Source of the DNA: Rubrivivax sp.
GTDB taxonomy: Bacteria; Pseudomonadota; Gammaproteobacteria; Burkholderiales; Burkholderiaceae_C
Assembly (NCBI GenBank): GCA_030653385.1
Contig: JAURZM010000047.1
Span: 62,001 to 126,000, forward strand
Direction of reading: 5' to 3'
DNA length: 64,000 bases
In this document: one piece after another, positions 9,695 through 17,694 of the stretch
Layout: every line of letters begins with the position of its first letter
Numbering within the stretch: the stretch's first letter is position 1
Notes under the pieces: generated by a model
Seen by the model: the letters and a program-made list of their open reading frames with translations, nothing else
Databases searched by the model: none
Told to the model about the DNA's origin: nothing
Position numbers and translations under genes: made by a program

Positions 9695-10036
9695 ATGTCC
9701 AACCTGATGAACAACCCGTCTTCGGCCATCGACCGTGCCGCCCAGTCCGCCGACAAGGCCATCACGTCCACCCAAACGGCGGCCAACCAGGCCATCGACG
9801 GCATGGCCAACACCGCGCACAAGCTGCAGGACGACGCCGTGCACCTCACCCAGCGCAGCGTGGACGCCGTGCGCCAAGGCAGCCAGCACCTGCGCGAAAG
9901 TGCGCTGCATGCCAAGGACAGCACCCTCGGCTACATCAAGGACGAACCCGTCAAGTCGATGCTGATCGCAGCGGCCACGGGCGCTGCGCTGATGGCGCTG
10001 CTGGGTCTGATGAGCCGTTCGCGCTCGCACCACTGA
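9695..10036 (+). CDS. DUF883 family protein (ElaB/YqjD-like)
   Basis: A 113-residue protein. A long amphipathic helix rich in Ala, Gln and Asp runs from residue 10 to about 80 and is followed by a C-terminal membrane helix (SMLIAAATGAALMALLGLM) and a basic tail RSRSHH. E. coli ElaB and YqjD share this layout, bind ribosomes through the N-terminal part, and anchor them to the inner membrane in stationary phase. AAAGGA precedes the ATG. It sits between DUF1328 and a YqjE-like gene, matching the yqjD-yqjE order of E. coli. Confidence 0.85.
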   Translation: MSNLMNNPSSAIDRAAQSADKAITSTQTAANQAIDGMANTAHKLQDDAVHLTQRSVDAVRQGSQHLRESALHAKDSTLGYIKDEPVKSMLIAAATGAALMALLGLMSRSRSHH

Positions 10037-10059
10037 TCCACGACGGCTGACCCGCCACC

Positions 10060-10470
10060 ATGCTGCCCCCCTTGCTGAGGCTGGCTGCCACGCGGCCGCA
10101 ACTGCTGGCCGACCACGCTGGCGCTTGGGTGGACCTGCTGCAGGCCGAATGCGGCCCGGCGGTGGCGATCTTGCGGCGGCGCTGGCTGTTGCAAGCGGCA
10201 GCTTGTGTCAGCGCCTTGATCGCCGTGATCCTGGGCGGTGTGTCCTTGATGATGTGGGCGGCGCTGTTTGCCCAGCAGCCGGCATCGACGCTGACTGCGG
10301 CGGTGCTGTGGGGTGTGCCGCTGGTGCCACTGATTCTGGCCGTTTGTTGTGCCCTGCTCGCAAGAGCAGGTGGCGCGGAGGCCGCTGATGGCGGGCCTTT
10401 CGGTGCGCTCGGTCGACAGTTCCAGGCTGACCTGGCCTTGCTGCGGCAGGCCGCCGAGTCACCCACCTGA
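10060..10470 (+). CDS. YqjE-like phage-holin-superfamily membrane protein
   Basis: A 136-residue protein with two central membrane helices (LLQAAACVSALIAVILGGVSL and AAVLWGVPLVPLILAVCCALL) flanked by short cytoplasmic helices. Size, topology and position right after a DUF883 gene fit the YqjE family. Function is unknown; the DUF883/YqjE pair is usually linked to stationary-phase membrane stress. The stop codon overlaps the next gene's ATG (TGATG), so the two are translationally coupled. Confidence 0.65.
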   Translation: MLPPLLRLAATRPQLLADHAGAWVDLLQAECGPAVAILRRRWLLQAAACVSALIAVILGGVSLMMWAALFAQQPASTLTAAVLWGVPLVPLILAVCCALLARAGGAEAADGGPFGALGRQFQADLALLRQAAESPT

Positions 10471-10904
10471 TGGCCCCCACGATGCCCCCGACTGGTTCGA
10501 CGATGCTCACGCCGGCACAGCGGTTGTTGCTGAGCCGACAGCGTCTGAGCCAGGCTTTGCATGAAGCAGGCCTGGACGAGGACGAGCGCAAGAGCAGCAA
10601 CACCCCCCCGGACTGGATTTCTTCTGCCGGCACCTTGTCGGGGGCGTCCGGCTTTGTGCTGGGCGCGGTGCGGCACTGGTGGCAACGGCTGCCGCTTCAG
10701 CACGCCGGCTCGCTGGTCAACCAGACCGCGAACGCGATGGCACGGCCCGTGGCGACCAAACACCCGGTGGCCCTGATGGCCGGTGCGATGGCGTTGGGCG
10801 CGGCACTGGTGTGGACCCGACCCTGGCGCTGGTTGCCGGGTACGGCACTGCTGGCCACGCTGGCCCCCACGCTGCTGCGTGCGGCCCTGCACCCGCGAGA
10901 CTGA
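10470..10904 (+). CDS. Hypothetical membrane protein of the DUF883 operon
   Basis: A 144-residue protein. The first 60 residues are soluble and charged (LTPAQRLLLSRQRLSQALHE). Two C-terminal hydrophobic segments follow (HPVALMAGAMALGAALVW and LPGTALLATLAPTLLRAAL). Its place after the YqjE-like gene corresponds to yqjK, but the sequence itself is too divergent for me to assign it firmly. It starts inside the stop of the preceding gene and is the last of four genes in one direction. Confidence 0.6.
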   Translation: MAPTMPPTGSTMLTPAQRLLLSRQRLSQALHEAGLDEDERKSSNTPPDWISSAGTLSGASGFVLGAVRHWWQRLPLQHAGSLVNQTANAMARPVATKHPVALMAGAMALGAALVWTRPWRWLPGTALLATLAPTLLRAALHPRD

Positions 10905-10987
10905 ACCGCGGTCGTCCGACGCCAGTGGTGTCGGCACAGGGGAAGGCCGCAGGCAAACGGCGGCTGGCCTCGTGCAAACTTCGCCAC

Positions 10988-13900
10988 ATGCACACCGAGG
11001 CGCCCTCGCAGCAGCCCCCCGCCCCCGTGACGGGGCCGGCTGCAGCCCTGCAGCTCTTCGGCGCACCCACGCTGCACCTGGCCGGCCGTCCGGTGGGCAC
11101 TGGCGCGCGCAAGTCCGTGGCCTTGCTGGCCTGGCTGGCGCTGGAAGGGCGTGTCACCCGGGCGCGCCTTGCCGCCGTGTTCTGGCCCGAACACGACGCG
11201 GCCAGTGCCCGCCGCAACCTGCGGCGCGAACTGCATAGGCTGCGCAGCGTGGGTGCCGACTCCGTCCTGCAGGCCACCGGCGACACGCTGGCCCTGGCCC
11301 CCGAGGTGACGGTTGACGTGCACCACTTCGAGCGGGCGCTGAACGCCGGACAGGTGGCCACTGCGCTGGGCGCCTACCGCGGGCCGCTGCTCGACGGTTT
11401 CGACCTGCCCGATGGCGGCGAATTCGACACCTGGGCCGCTGGCCAGCGCGAACGCCTGGCGCTGCGCCACCGCGAGGCCACGCAGGCACTGTCCGGTGTG
11501 CACGAAGCGGCGGGGCGCTGGCGCGAGGCGCTGGACCTGACGCTGCGGCTGATCGACATCGACAACCTGCACGAACAGCACTTCCGCCGCGCCATGCAGC
11601 TGCACGCGATGCTGGGTGACCGAGAGTCGGCGCTGAAGCTCTATGAACGCTGCCGTCAGCGCCTGGGCCGCGAGCTGGGATTGCGGCCCATGCCCGAGAC
11701 CCTGGCCTTGGCCGAAGCTGTGCGGCGCGGCGAGGTGCCGCTGGCGCCAGTGCCGGCGGTACCGCCGCTGGCCGCGCCGGCCGCCGCCCAGGGCCAGACC
11801 ACGGCACCTTTTGTCGGCCGCACCCGCCTGCTGGCGGCCGTCATGGCGCCCCCCGTCGACGGTGCCGCCAGCCGCACGGTTTGGCTGGCGGGCGAGCCCG
11901 GTATGGGCAAGACCCGTCTGGCGCAGGAGGCTGCCACCCGGCTGGGTCCGCACCTCTGGGTGCAGGCACTGGCTGGCGACGCGGCCCAGCCCTACGCCAC
12001 GCTGGCCCGTGCGCTGGGCAGCCGCCCTGCCGACAGCGCCGTTCTGCCCGCGTGGGCACGCCAGGAAGTGGCCCGGCTGTTGCCGGGCTGGGTCGACCCT
12101 CAGCGCCTGGAAGTGGGTGTGCCCACGGGGGCCGCCGACCCGCGTCGCCTGCAAGCCGCTGTGGCGCTGGCCTGGCAGGCCCGGCAGGCCAGTGGGCTGC
12201 AGACCGTGGTGCTGGACGACTGGCACCTGGCCGACGCTGCCACGCAGGCGCTGTGGCCGCCCGGTGCGGCGCTGGGGGTGCGGCATGTCATCGTCACGCT
12301 GCGGCCGGCCGAGTTGCCGCCGGCCTTGCGCGAAGCGGTGCAGCGCGCCCGCCACGGTGGCGCCTGTCAGTGGCTGGAGATGCCACCCCTGGACACCGAA
12401 GAACTGCCGGCGCTGCTGCAGGCCCTGAGCCCGCGCCCGGTGCCGGCAGCCCTGGCCCTGCGGCTGCACACGGCCACCGGGGGCAACCCGTTTTTCCTGC
12501 AGGAAACCCTGCGCCACCTGGCCGATGTCGATTGGCACGATGCAGGCATCGCGCTGCCCCTGCCGCCCACCGTGCGCGACGCCGTGCTGGCCCGGCTGGC
12601 GGTGCTGGACGCCGCGACGCGCCGGCTGCTGGAAGTGGCCAGCCTGGCGGACGGCAGCTTCGACGCTGAAGACCTGGCGCAGGGCACTGCGCTGACCGAC
12701 CTGGAAAGGGTGCAGGCGCTGGAGCAGGCGCTGCAGCAACACGTGCTGCAGCGCGATGCCGACGGCCGGCTGCGTTTTTGCCACCAGTTGCTGGCCGAGG
12801 CCCTGGCCGCCGGCCTGCTGCCCGAACGCCGGCGTGTGCTGCACCGCCGGCTGGCCGCAGCGCTGGAACGCCACGGCGCGGCGCCCGGCCGCATCGCGCG
12901 CCACATGGAAGCCGCCGCTGCGCCGGCCCTGGCGCAGCGCTGGCGCCTGGCCGCCGCTGACGCGGCCGAAGCGCTGGGTGAGCACACACTGGCGCTGGAC
13001 GAATATGAAGCCGCGCTATCGCTCGGCCCGGCACCGGCCGAGGCCGCCGCCATCCACTTGCGCCGGGCCCGGGTGTTGCAGCGTGCCAGCCGACCGCACG
13101 ACGCCGACCTCGCCTTCGAGGCCGCCGAGCAGGCTGCGCTGCAGGCCGGCGACGGCACCACCGTGATGTCCACGATGCTGGCCAAGGCCGAACATTGGAC
13201 CTGCAGCTCGCGGCTGGACGACGGCCTGGCCCTGGTGGACGGCTTGCTGGAAGACGGCCTGGTGCTGCCGGTGCAACAGGCCGAGGCGCTGGAGATCCGA
13301 GCCGACGTGCTGCTGCGCCGCGGCGAGGTGGTCGCCGCGCAGGACGTGATGCGCGACGCACTGACGCGGCTGCCCGCCGGGCCTTCGCTGCTGCGTGGCA
13401 GGTTGCTGCTGGCGCTGGGGCGATCGGCCATCTACCGCTCGGCTTGCGATGAAGCCGCCATCCACTTCGACAAGGCCATGCGTGTGCATGCCGCGCTGGG
13501 TGCCGTCGAAGGGCTGGCCAAGGCCACCTACCTGCGCGGGGCGACTGAAATGAACCGGGGCCGATACGGCCAGGCCAAGGTGCTGCTGGAGCGTTCGCGC
13601 GCGCAGGCGGCTGCCGTCGGCAACGTGCCGGTGCAGCGTGGCGCCATCCTGAACCTGGTGAAGATCCACACCCAGACCGGCGCCGTGGCCCTGGCGCTGC
13701 AGGCGCTGCAGGAAGGCGAGGCACTGTCCCCGTTCTACGAAAGCCGTGTCGCAGAAGCGGCGTTTGTGCAGGCGCGTTATTACTGCCATGCGTTGCTGGG
13801 CGAGCTCGATGCCGCACATGCGCTGCTGCCGCGGGTCATCGCCACCGGCGACGCCTGCGAAGAGCCCTATTGGCGCGTGGGTGCGCGCCATCTCGTGGCC

Positions 13901-14404
13901 GACCTGCTGCTGCTGGGCGGCGGTCTGCAGCAAGCCGATGCCCTGTTGCACGAGGCCCTGACGCTGTGCAGGGACACCGCCGACGAACACCACCTGTCCC
14001 TCGTGCAGGCCAAGCTGGCCTGGCTGGAGCTGCTGCGTGGCGAACCGCGGGCCGCGCTGACGCGGCTGCAGGCCCTGGGACCGTTGGAAACCACCGAACC
14101 GCCCGAGGCCCGCGATGTGCGGCGCCACGTTGAAGCCGGCGCGCACCTGGCGCTGGGTGACGCAGCGGCCGCGCTGGCCCTGCTGCCGTCGCCGGGGCAG
14201 AGCAGCACCGAAGAATCCAAGGCCCTGCAATGGGCCGTGCGCCTGCGTGCCGAAGCCGCGCTGGGCGGCCCGCGGGCCGCTTCCTTGCGAGCGGCACAAG
14301 AGCTGTTGAACGAACCGGCCCGGCTGCCGGCGCTGGAAGCCGAGGTGCTGCGCCAGGCGCTGGCGCAGTTGCGGGATCAACGTCGAGACCCCGTGCCGGT
14401 CTAG
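10988..14404 (+). CDS. SARP-type BTAD transcriptional regulator with AAA ATPase and TPR-like tail
   Basis: A 1,138-residue regulator. Residues 20-110 resemble the winged helix of SARP proteins (ARKSVALLAWLALEGRVTRA, RRNLRRELHRLRSVG). Residues 117-265 form the bacterial transcriptional activation domain (FERALNAGQVATALGAYRG, LYERCRQRLGRELGLRP). An AAA ATPase follows, with Walker A GEPGMGKT at 302-309 and GNPFFLQETLRHL as sensor region. The C-terminal half is a long helical, TPR-like array as in MalT or AfsR. Such proteins sense a ligand through the tail and activate nearby genes. A paralogue with the same layout lies at 58102. Preceded by the DUF883 operon; target genes are not obvious here. 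Confidence 0.82.
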   Translation: MHTEAPSQQPPAPVTGPAAALQLFGAPTLHLAGRPVGTGARKSVALLAWLALEGRVTRARLAAVFWPEHDAASARRNLRRELHRLRSVGADSVLQATGDTLALAPEVTVDVHHFERALNAGQVATALGAYRGPLLDGFDLPDGGEFDTWAAGQRERLALRHREATQALSGVHEAAGRWREALDLTLRLIDIDNLHEQHFRRAMQLHAMLGDRESALKLYERCRQRLGRELGLRPMPETLALAEAVRRGEVPLAPVPAVPPLAAPAAAQGQTTAPFVGRTRLLAAVMAPPVDGAASRTVWLAGEPGMGKTRLAQEAATRLGPHLWVQALAGDAAQPYATLARALGSRPADSAVLPAWARQEVARLLPGWVDPQRLEVGVPTGAADPRRLQAAVALAWQARQASGLQTVVLDDWHLADAATQALWPPGAALGVRHVIVTLRPAELPPALREAVQRARHGGACQWLEMPPLDTEELPALLQALSPRPVPAALALRLHTATGGNPFFLQETLRHLADVDWHDAGIALPLPPTVRDAVLARLAVLDAATRRLLEVASLADGSFDAEDLAQGTALTDLERVQALEQALQQHVLQRDADGRLRFCHQLLAEALAAGLLPERRRVLHRRLAAALERHGAAPGRIARHMEAAAAPALAQRWRLAAADAAEALGEHTLALDEYEAALSLGPAPAEAAAIHLRRARVLQRASRPHDADLAFEAAEQAALQAGDGTTVMSTMLAKAEHWTCSSRLDDGLALVDGLLEDGLVLPVQQAEALEIRADVLLRRGEVVAAQDVMRDALTRLPAGPSLLRGRLLLALGRSAIYRSACDEAAIHFDKAMRVHAALGAVEGLAKATYLRGATEMNRGRYGQAKVLLERSRAQAAAVGNVPVQRGAILNLVKIHTQTGAVALALQALQEGEALSPFYESRVAEAAFVQARYYCHALLGELDAAHALLPRVIATGDACEEPYWRVGARHLVADLLLLGGGLQQADALLHEALTLCRDTADEHHLSLVQAKLAWLELLRGEPRAALTRLQALGPLETTEPPEARDVRRHVEAGAHLALGDAAAALALLPSPGQSSTEESKALQWAVRLRAEAALGGPRAASLRAAQELLNEPARLPALEAEVLRQALAQLRDQRRDPVPV

Positions 14405-14483
14405 CGGCGTGGTTGGCAGCAGGGGGCCACTGGCGGTGAGGAAGTTGGCCGCGAGCGTCGGGCCCGGCCCGGGTCTCGGACGT

Positions 14484-15179
14484 CTACGTCACGCTGCCGG
14501 CGTCGCAAAAGGCGTAGCCCATCTGCCTTCGCCTGGCGAGTTGCATGGCCATGTCGGCACGGCGCACCAGGTCAGGGATGCTGGCGCCGTCCTCGGGCCA
14601 GGTGGCCACGCCAATGCTGGGGCGCACGGTGAGCTCCAGTTTGCCGATCTTCAGCGGCGCCGACACGGCATCGAACAGCTTGCAGGCCAGGTGGCTGAGC
14701 TGTTCGCGGCTGAGCCGGTTGCCCAGCAGGCAGGCAAACTTGTCGCCCTCGATGCAGCTCACCCTGTCGGCAGCCCGGACCGAACGAGCCAGCCGTGCGC
14801 CCACGATGTGCAGCAAGGCATCGCCCGCGGCGGGGCCGTGGGTGGCCTTGATGGCCGCCAGGCCGTCCAGGTCCAGGCACAACACGGCCCGCACCTGGGT
14901 GTCGGGTGCCGGCATGGCCTGCGTGCCGACCGGCACGCAGGCCATGCCCGGTGCCGGGTGGGCCGCGCCCTGTTCGGCATGGGCCGCCAGCAGACGCCGC
15001 AGTTTGTCCAGGGCGTCGACACACTCCAGCACCTGCTCGCGCAAGGTGGGCCGTGGGCCCAGCGCGCGGGTGTCGCCATCCGCCGCTTCACGCAGGCGGG
15101 TCTGCACCGCGCCCAACATGGCCGCGCAGTCGCCTATCGGAGTCGGGCCGAGGCTGGGCTGCAGCGGAAGTCTCTCCAT
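14484..15179 (-). CDS. Degenerate GGDEF-domain protein
   Basis: A 231-residue protein with a helical N-terminus (1-75) and a diguanylate-cyclase-like domain (95-228). The fold markers are present: AVLCLDLDGLAAIKATHGPA, GDALLHIVGARL, and SIGVATWPEDGAS with RRADMAMQLAR. The active-site motif GGDEF is replaced by EGDKF (144-148), which removes a catalytic acid, so it probably makes no c-di-GMP and could act as a GTP or c-di-GMP sensor. The start at 15179 is chosen because upstream codons are low-complexity. A Crp-like operator (15306-15319) lies about 127 bases upstream. Confidence 0.75.
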   Translation of the reverse strand: MERLPLQPSLGPTPIGDCAAMLGAVQTRLREAADGDTRALGPRPTLREQVLECVDALDKLRRLLAAHAEQGAAHPAPGMACVPVGTQAMPAPDTQVRAVLCLDLDGLAAIKATHGPAAGDALLHIVGARLARSVRAADRVSCIEGDKFACLLGNRLSREQLSHLACKLFDAVSAPLKIGKLELTVRPSIGVATWPEDGASIPDLVRRADMAMQLARRRQMGYAFCDAGSVT

Positions 15180-15305
15180 CGTCGGGTATCCCTTCACGGC
15201 CTCAGCTCCAGACAAGCCGGCCAGGCAACAAAGCGTGAGTGGAACGGCGCTGGAGTGGGCACAAGTGCATGCCGACGAGACTAGCGGCGGGCTGTGACGC
15301 GCACC

Positions 15306-15319
15306 GTGCGCCAGCGTAC
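15306..15319. promoter_or_regulatory. Imperfect Crp-type operator upstream of the GGDEF gene
   Basis: GTGCG-CCAG-CGTAC, a five-base inverted repeat with one mismatch and a four-base spacer. It matches the layout of the stronger palindrome at 17002-17025 in front of the second Crp gene. Confidence 0.45.
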
Positions 15320-15349
15320 AAAAACCCGGGGCCGCAGGCGCTTGTGGGA

Positions 15350-16102
15350 TCAGGACAACTGGTGGCTGTAGGCCAGGCGTTGCCGCTCGTAACAACTGCA
15401 GGCTGCGGCTTGCAGACCCGCGCGGTCGACCACCTGAACTTCACCGCGGTGGTAGCGGATGAGCCCCAGCCGCTGCAGCTTGCTGGCTGCCACCGTGACG
15501 CCGACGCGGCGCACCCCCAGCATGTTGGCCAGGAATTCGTGGGTGACGTGGAAGTGCTGGGCGTGTGCACGGTCTTCGCTCATCAGCAGCCAGCGTGCCA
15601 GGCGTGGGCCGATGAGGTGAAAACGCAGGCAGGCCGCCGATGAAGCCATCTGCTCGGTGACCACGTAGACGTAACGCAGCAGCACAGCCCGCAGCGCTGC
15701 ACTCATGTCCAGCTGGGCGCGCAAGGCTGGCGCGCCGATGCGCCACGCCGAACCCGGGCCCTGCACCAGGGCCTGCAGTGGCGCGGTGGGCACCCCCAGT
15801 GCCACGCTGGCCCCGAACAGGCCTTCGCGGCCGACCATGCCCACTTCCAGACTCGGGTGGTGGTCGATGCGCGTGAGCAGCGAGAGGAAACCGTCCACCG
15901 GGAAGTAGGCGTGTTGAATGGCCGCGCCCTGTTCACACAGGGTCTGGCCGAGCTGCAGTTGCACCGGCTCACACTGCGCCAGCAGGCGCTGGCTGTCTTT
16001 CTTGGGCAGCAGTTCGATCAGGTGGTTCTGTGCGGACGGCAAGCTGGACTCCATCATGGGCTCGTCGCATCGGGGCACGAAAGGGAAGAGTCTGTCTGTC
16101 AT
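15350..16102 (-). CDS. Crp/Fnr-family transcriptional regulator (first of tandem pair)
   Basis: A 250-residue regulator. The N-terminal cyclic-nucleotide-binding-like barrel reads QLGQTLCEQGAAIQHAYFPV...GFLSLL and EVGMVGREGLFG, without the Arg/Glu pattern of cAMP-binding Crp. The C-terminal winged helix holds HEFLANMLGVRRVGVTVAAS and LQRLGLIRYHRG. It has no Cys set for an Fe-S cluster, so it is not an FNR-type oxygen sensor. It follows the second Crp gene at 16172 in the same direction and is clearly a paralogue. Starts at 16102 (ATG), 16150 (GTG) and 16054 are all possible. Confidence 0.82.
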   Translation of the reverse strand: MTDRLFPFVPRCDEPMMESSLPSAQNHLIELLPKKDSQRLLAQCEPVQLQLGQTLCEQGAAIQHAYFPVDGFLSLLTRIDHHPSLEVGMVGREGLFGASVALGVPTAPLQALVQGPGSAWRIGAPALRAQLDMSAALRAVLLRYVYVVTEQMASSAACLRFHLIGPRLARWLLMSEDRAHAQHFHVTHEFLANMLGVRRVGVTVAASKLQRLGLIRYHRGEVQVVDRAGLQAAACSCYERQRLAYSHQLS

Positions 16103-16171
16103 CGCGGGTCCAGACCGTGTGTTGGCGCACAAACCGGCTTCGGTCGCCACCTGGGGCCAGCGGCAGGTGAT

Positions 16172-16915
16172 TCAGGTGGCCCGCAGATCGGGCAGCAGAC
16201 GGTCGTATTCTTTTTTCACGACCGCATAACACTCGCAGGTGCGGGCTTCCAAACCCGGCCGGTCGAGCACCGCGATGTGGCCGCGGCTGTAGCTGATCAG
16301 CCCGTGCCTCTGCAGTTTCAGTGCCGCTTCGGTGACCCCTTCGCGACGCACGCCCAGCATGTTGGCGATGAGCTCCTGCGTCATGACCAGCTTGTCGCCG
16401 TCCAGGCGGTCCAGACTCAGCAGCAGCCAGCGGCACAGCTGCTGGTCCAGCGAATGGTGGCGGTTGCACACGGCGGTCTGCGCCATCTGCGTGATGAGTG
16501 CCTGCGTGTAGCGCAGCATCAGGTGCATGACCGGGTGCGAGCGGTTGAATTCTTCCTTCATCACCGCAGCACGCAGCCGGTAGCCTTCACCCGCGCTTTG
16601 CACCACCGCGCGGCTGGGGGTGGATTCACCGCCCATGAACAGCGAGATGCCGACCACGCCCTCGCGGCCCACCACGGCAATTTCGGCCGAGCTGCCATTT
16701 TCCATCACGTACAGCAGCGACACGATGCTGGTGGTGGGAAAGTAGACATGGGCCAACGTGCGGCCCGACTCGTACAGCACCTGGCCCAGGGGCATGTCCA
16801 CCTTTTCCAGCAGCGGCAGCCAACGGTCCCATTCTTCGGCAGGCAAGGCGGCCAAGAGATGGTTGTGCCGGGGGTCGCCGGCAGCCGAAGGCACAGCCGA
16901 CGGTGTGGTGGCCAT
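16172..16915 (-). CDS. Crp/Fnr-family transcriptional regulator (second of tandem pair)
   Basis: A 247-residue Crp/Fnr protein: cNMP-like barrel (PLGQVLYESGRTLAHVYFPT, AEIAVVGREGVVGISLF), dimer helix, and a helix-turn-helix QELIANMLGVRREGVTEAAL followed by LQRHGLISYSRGHIAV. The CNRHHSLDQQLCRWLLLSLD segment is typical of a large betaproteobacterial subgroup of unknown ligand. No Fe-S cysteines are present. The upstream region has a near-perfect palindrome (17002-17025) which may be its own binding site, suggesting autoregulation. It is probably cotranscribed with the paralogue downstream. Confidence 0.85.
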   Translation of the reverse strand: MATTPSAVPSAAGDPRHNHLLAALPAEEWDRWLPLLEKVDMPLGQVLYESGRTLAHVYFPTTSIVSLLYVMENGSSAEIAVVGREGVVGISLFMGGESTPSRAVVQSAGEGYRLRAAVMKEEFNRSHPVMHLMLRYTQALITQMAQTAVCNRHHSLDQQLCRWLLLSLDRLDGDKLVMTQELIANMLGVRREGVTEAALKLQRHGLISYSRGHIAVLDRPGLEARTCECYAVVKKEYDRLLPDLRAT

Positions 16916-17001
16916 GGAGCCTCCTGTTCGAAAGGTGTGTCGAAGCGACGCCAGCGTTCGCCGCGCGGCAATCGACGACTATAGGCAGTCCTGACCCCCT
17001 G

Positions 17002-17025
17002 GGTATGTACGGCAACGTACAGACC
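17002..17025. promoter_or_regulatory. Palindromic operator upstream of the tandem Crp genes
   Basis: Core TGTACGGCAACGTACA is a perfect six-base inverted repeat with a four-base spacer. With flanks GGTA and GACC the arms become ten bases with one mismatch. The size and symmetry fit a Crp/Fnr dimer site. It lies 87-110 bases upstream of the ATG at 16915. Confidence 0.6.
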
Positions 17026-17079
17026 TGTGGCCAGTGGCGCGTGTGCTCCAGCCCGCTGGCGGCGCTGCAGTGCCTGGCT

Positions 17080-17502
17080 TCAGCGCAACGCGGACCGCTG
17101 GCCGCGCGGCAGCCACTGGGCCGTCGAGGCGTCCCACTGGTGGGTCTGGCGCAGCAGGCTGTTTTCGGTGCGCAGCTGCGTCACTGACATGGCCGTCATG
17201 TTGCGCGGTGCCACCCGCAGTGGCTGCCAGTTGTTGCGCCTGTCGTTCCAGCGGTGCATGCGCAGGAATTCGTCGCGGGCCGCGTCGCGCACTTCGTTGC
17301 TGGCGGCTTCGCTGGCCAGCAGGCTGGCCCGGGCTGCTGATGCCACGGTGGGCGGCGCGGCCTGTACCGGTGCCCACAGCAGCAGCACCGCGCCCAAGGC
17401 CAGTGCGCGCAGCCGCCAAGTGCCCACGAACCGCTGCCGAATCCCGGGCTCGTACCAGGGTTGAGGCGGGCGTGCGGTGAAGTTGGCGGTGGTGGCATTC
17501 AT
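17080..17502 (-). CDS. Hypothetical exported or membrane-anchored protein
   Basis: A 140-residue protein with an uncleaved or late signal segment around residues 30-48 (LRALALGAVLLLWAPVQA-A). A charged helical domain follows (SNEVRDAARDEFLRMHRWND) and a Trp/Arg-rich end. I recognise no family. It reads divergently from the OmpA-like gene at 17695 and lies upstream of the Crp pair in the same direction. The codon use matches the neighbours, which supports a real gene. Confidence 0.55.
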   Translation of the reverse strand: MNATTANFTARPPQPWYEPGIRQRFVGTWRLRALALGAVLLLWAPVQAAPPTVASAARASLLASEAASNEVRDAARDEFLRMHRWNDRRNNWQPLRVAPRNMTAMSVTQLRTENSLLRQTHQWDASTAQWLPRGQRSALR

Positions 17503-17614
17503 GGACCCACAGCTTGCTCACAAATCCCACGCCGGTCTGTGCGCCGTCACACCTTCGGCGCCGCTGTGCAAGCGGCACAACAGTTCGCCAACGAACAGAC
17601 GCCGGCATGGGCAA

Positions 17615-17621
17615 GTCCTAC
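17615..17621 (+). promoter_or_regulatory. GTCCTAC element upstream of the OmpA-like gene
   Basis: GTCCTAC, 74 bases before the ATG at 17695. It is the same heptamer as at 4101, 4152, 9366 and 29149. Confidence 0.35.
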
Positions 17622-17694
17622 AACCGAAGTCTGATGACACGCTGCACGCCGTGCACCGTGGTCGCCGTACACCGCAACTCCAGAAAGTCACTCC

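Noticed and set aside
10953..10979. GCAAAC pair upstream of the first BTAD regulator
   Set aside because: The spacing is 21 rather than 22 and the hexamer is short, so it is not reported as a site.
10697..12985. A 762-codon minus-strand frame under the first BTAD regulator
   Set aside because: Low-complexity GQR-rich translation without motifs; a shadow of the real gene.
17566..17592. GCACAAC and CGCCAAC 11 bases apart, upstream of the OmpA-like gene, as a fourth SARP-like site
   Set aside because: Only four of seven bases agree between halves and the core differs from GCGCAAC.
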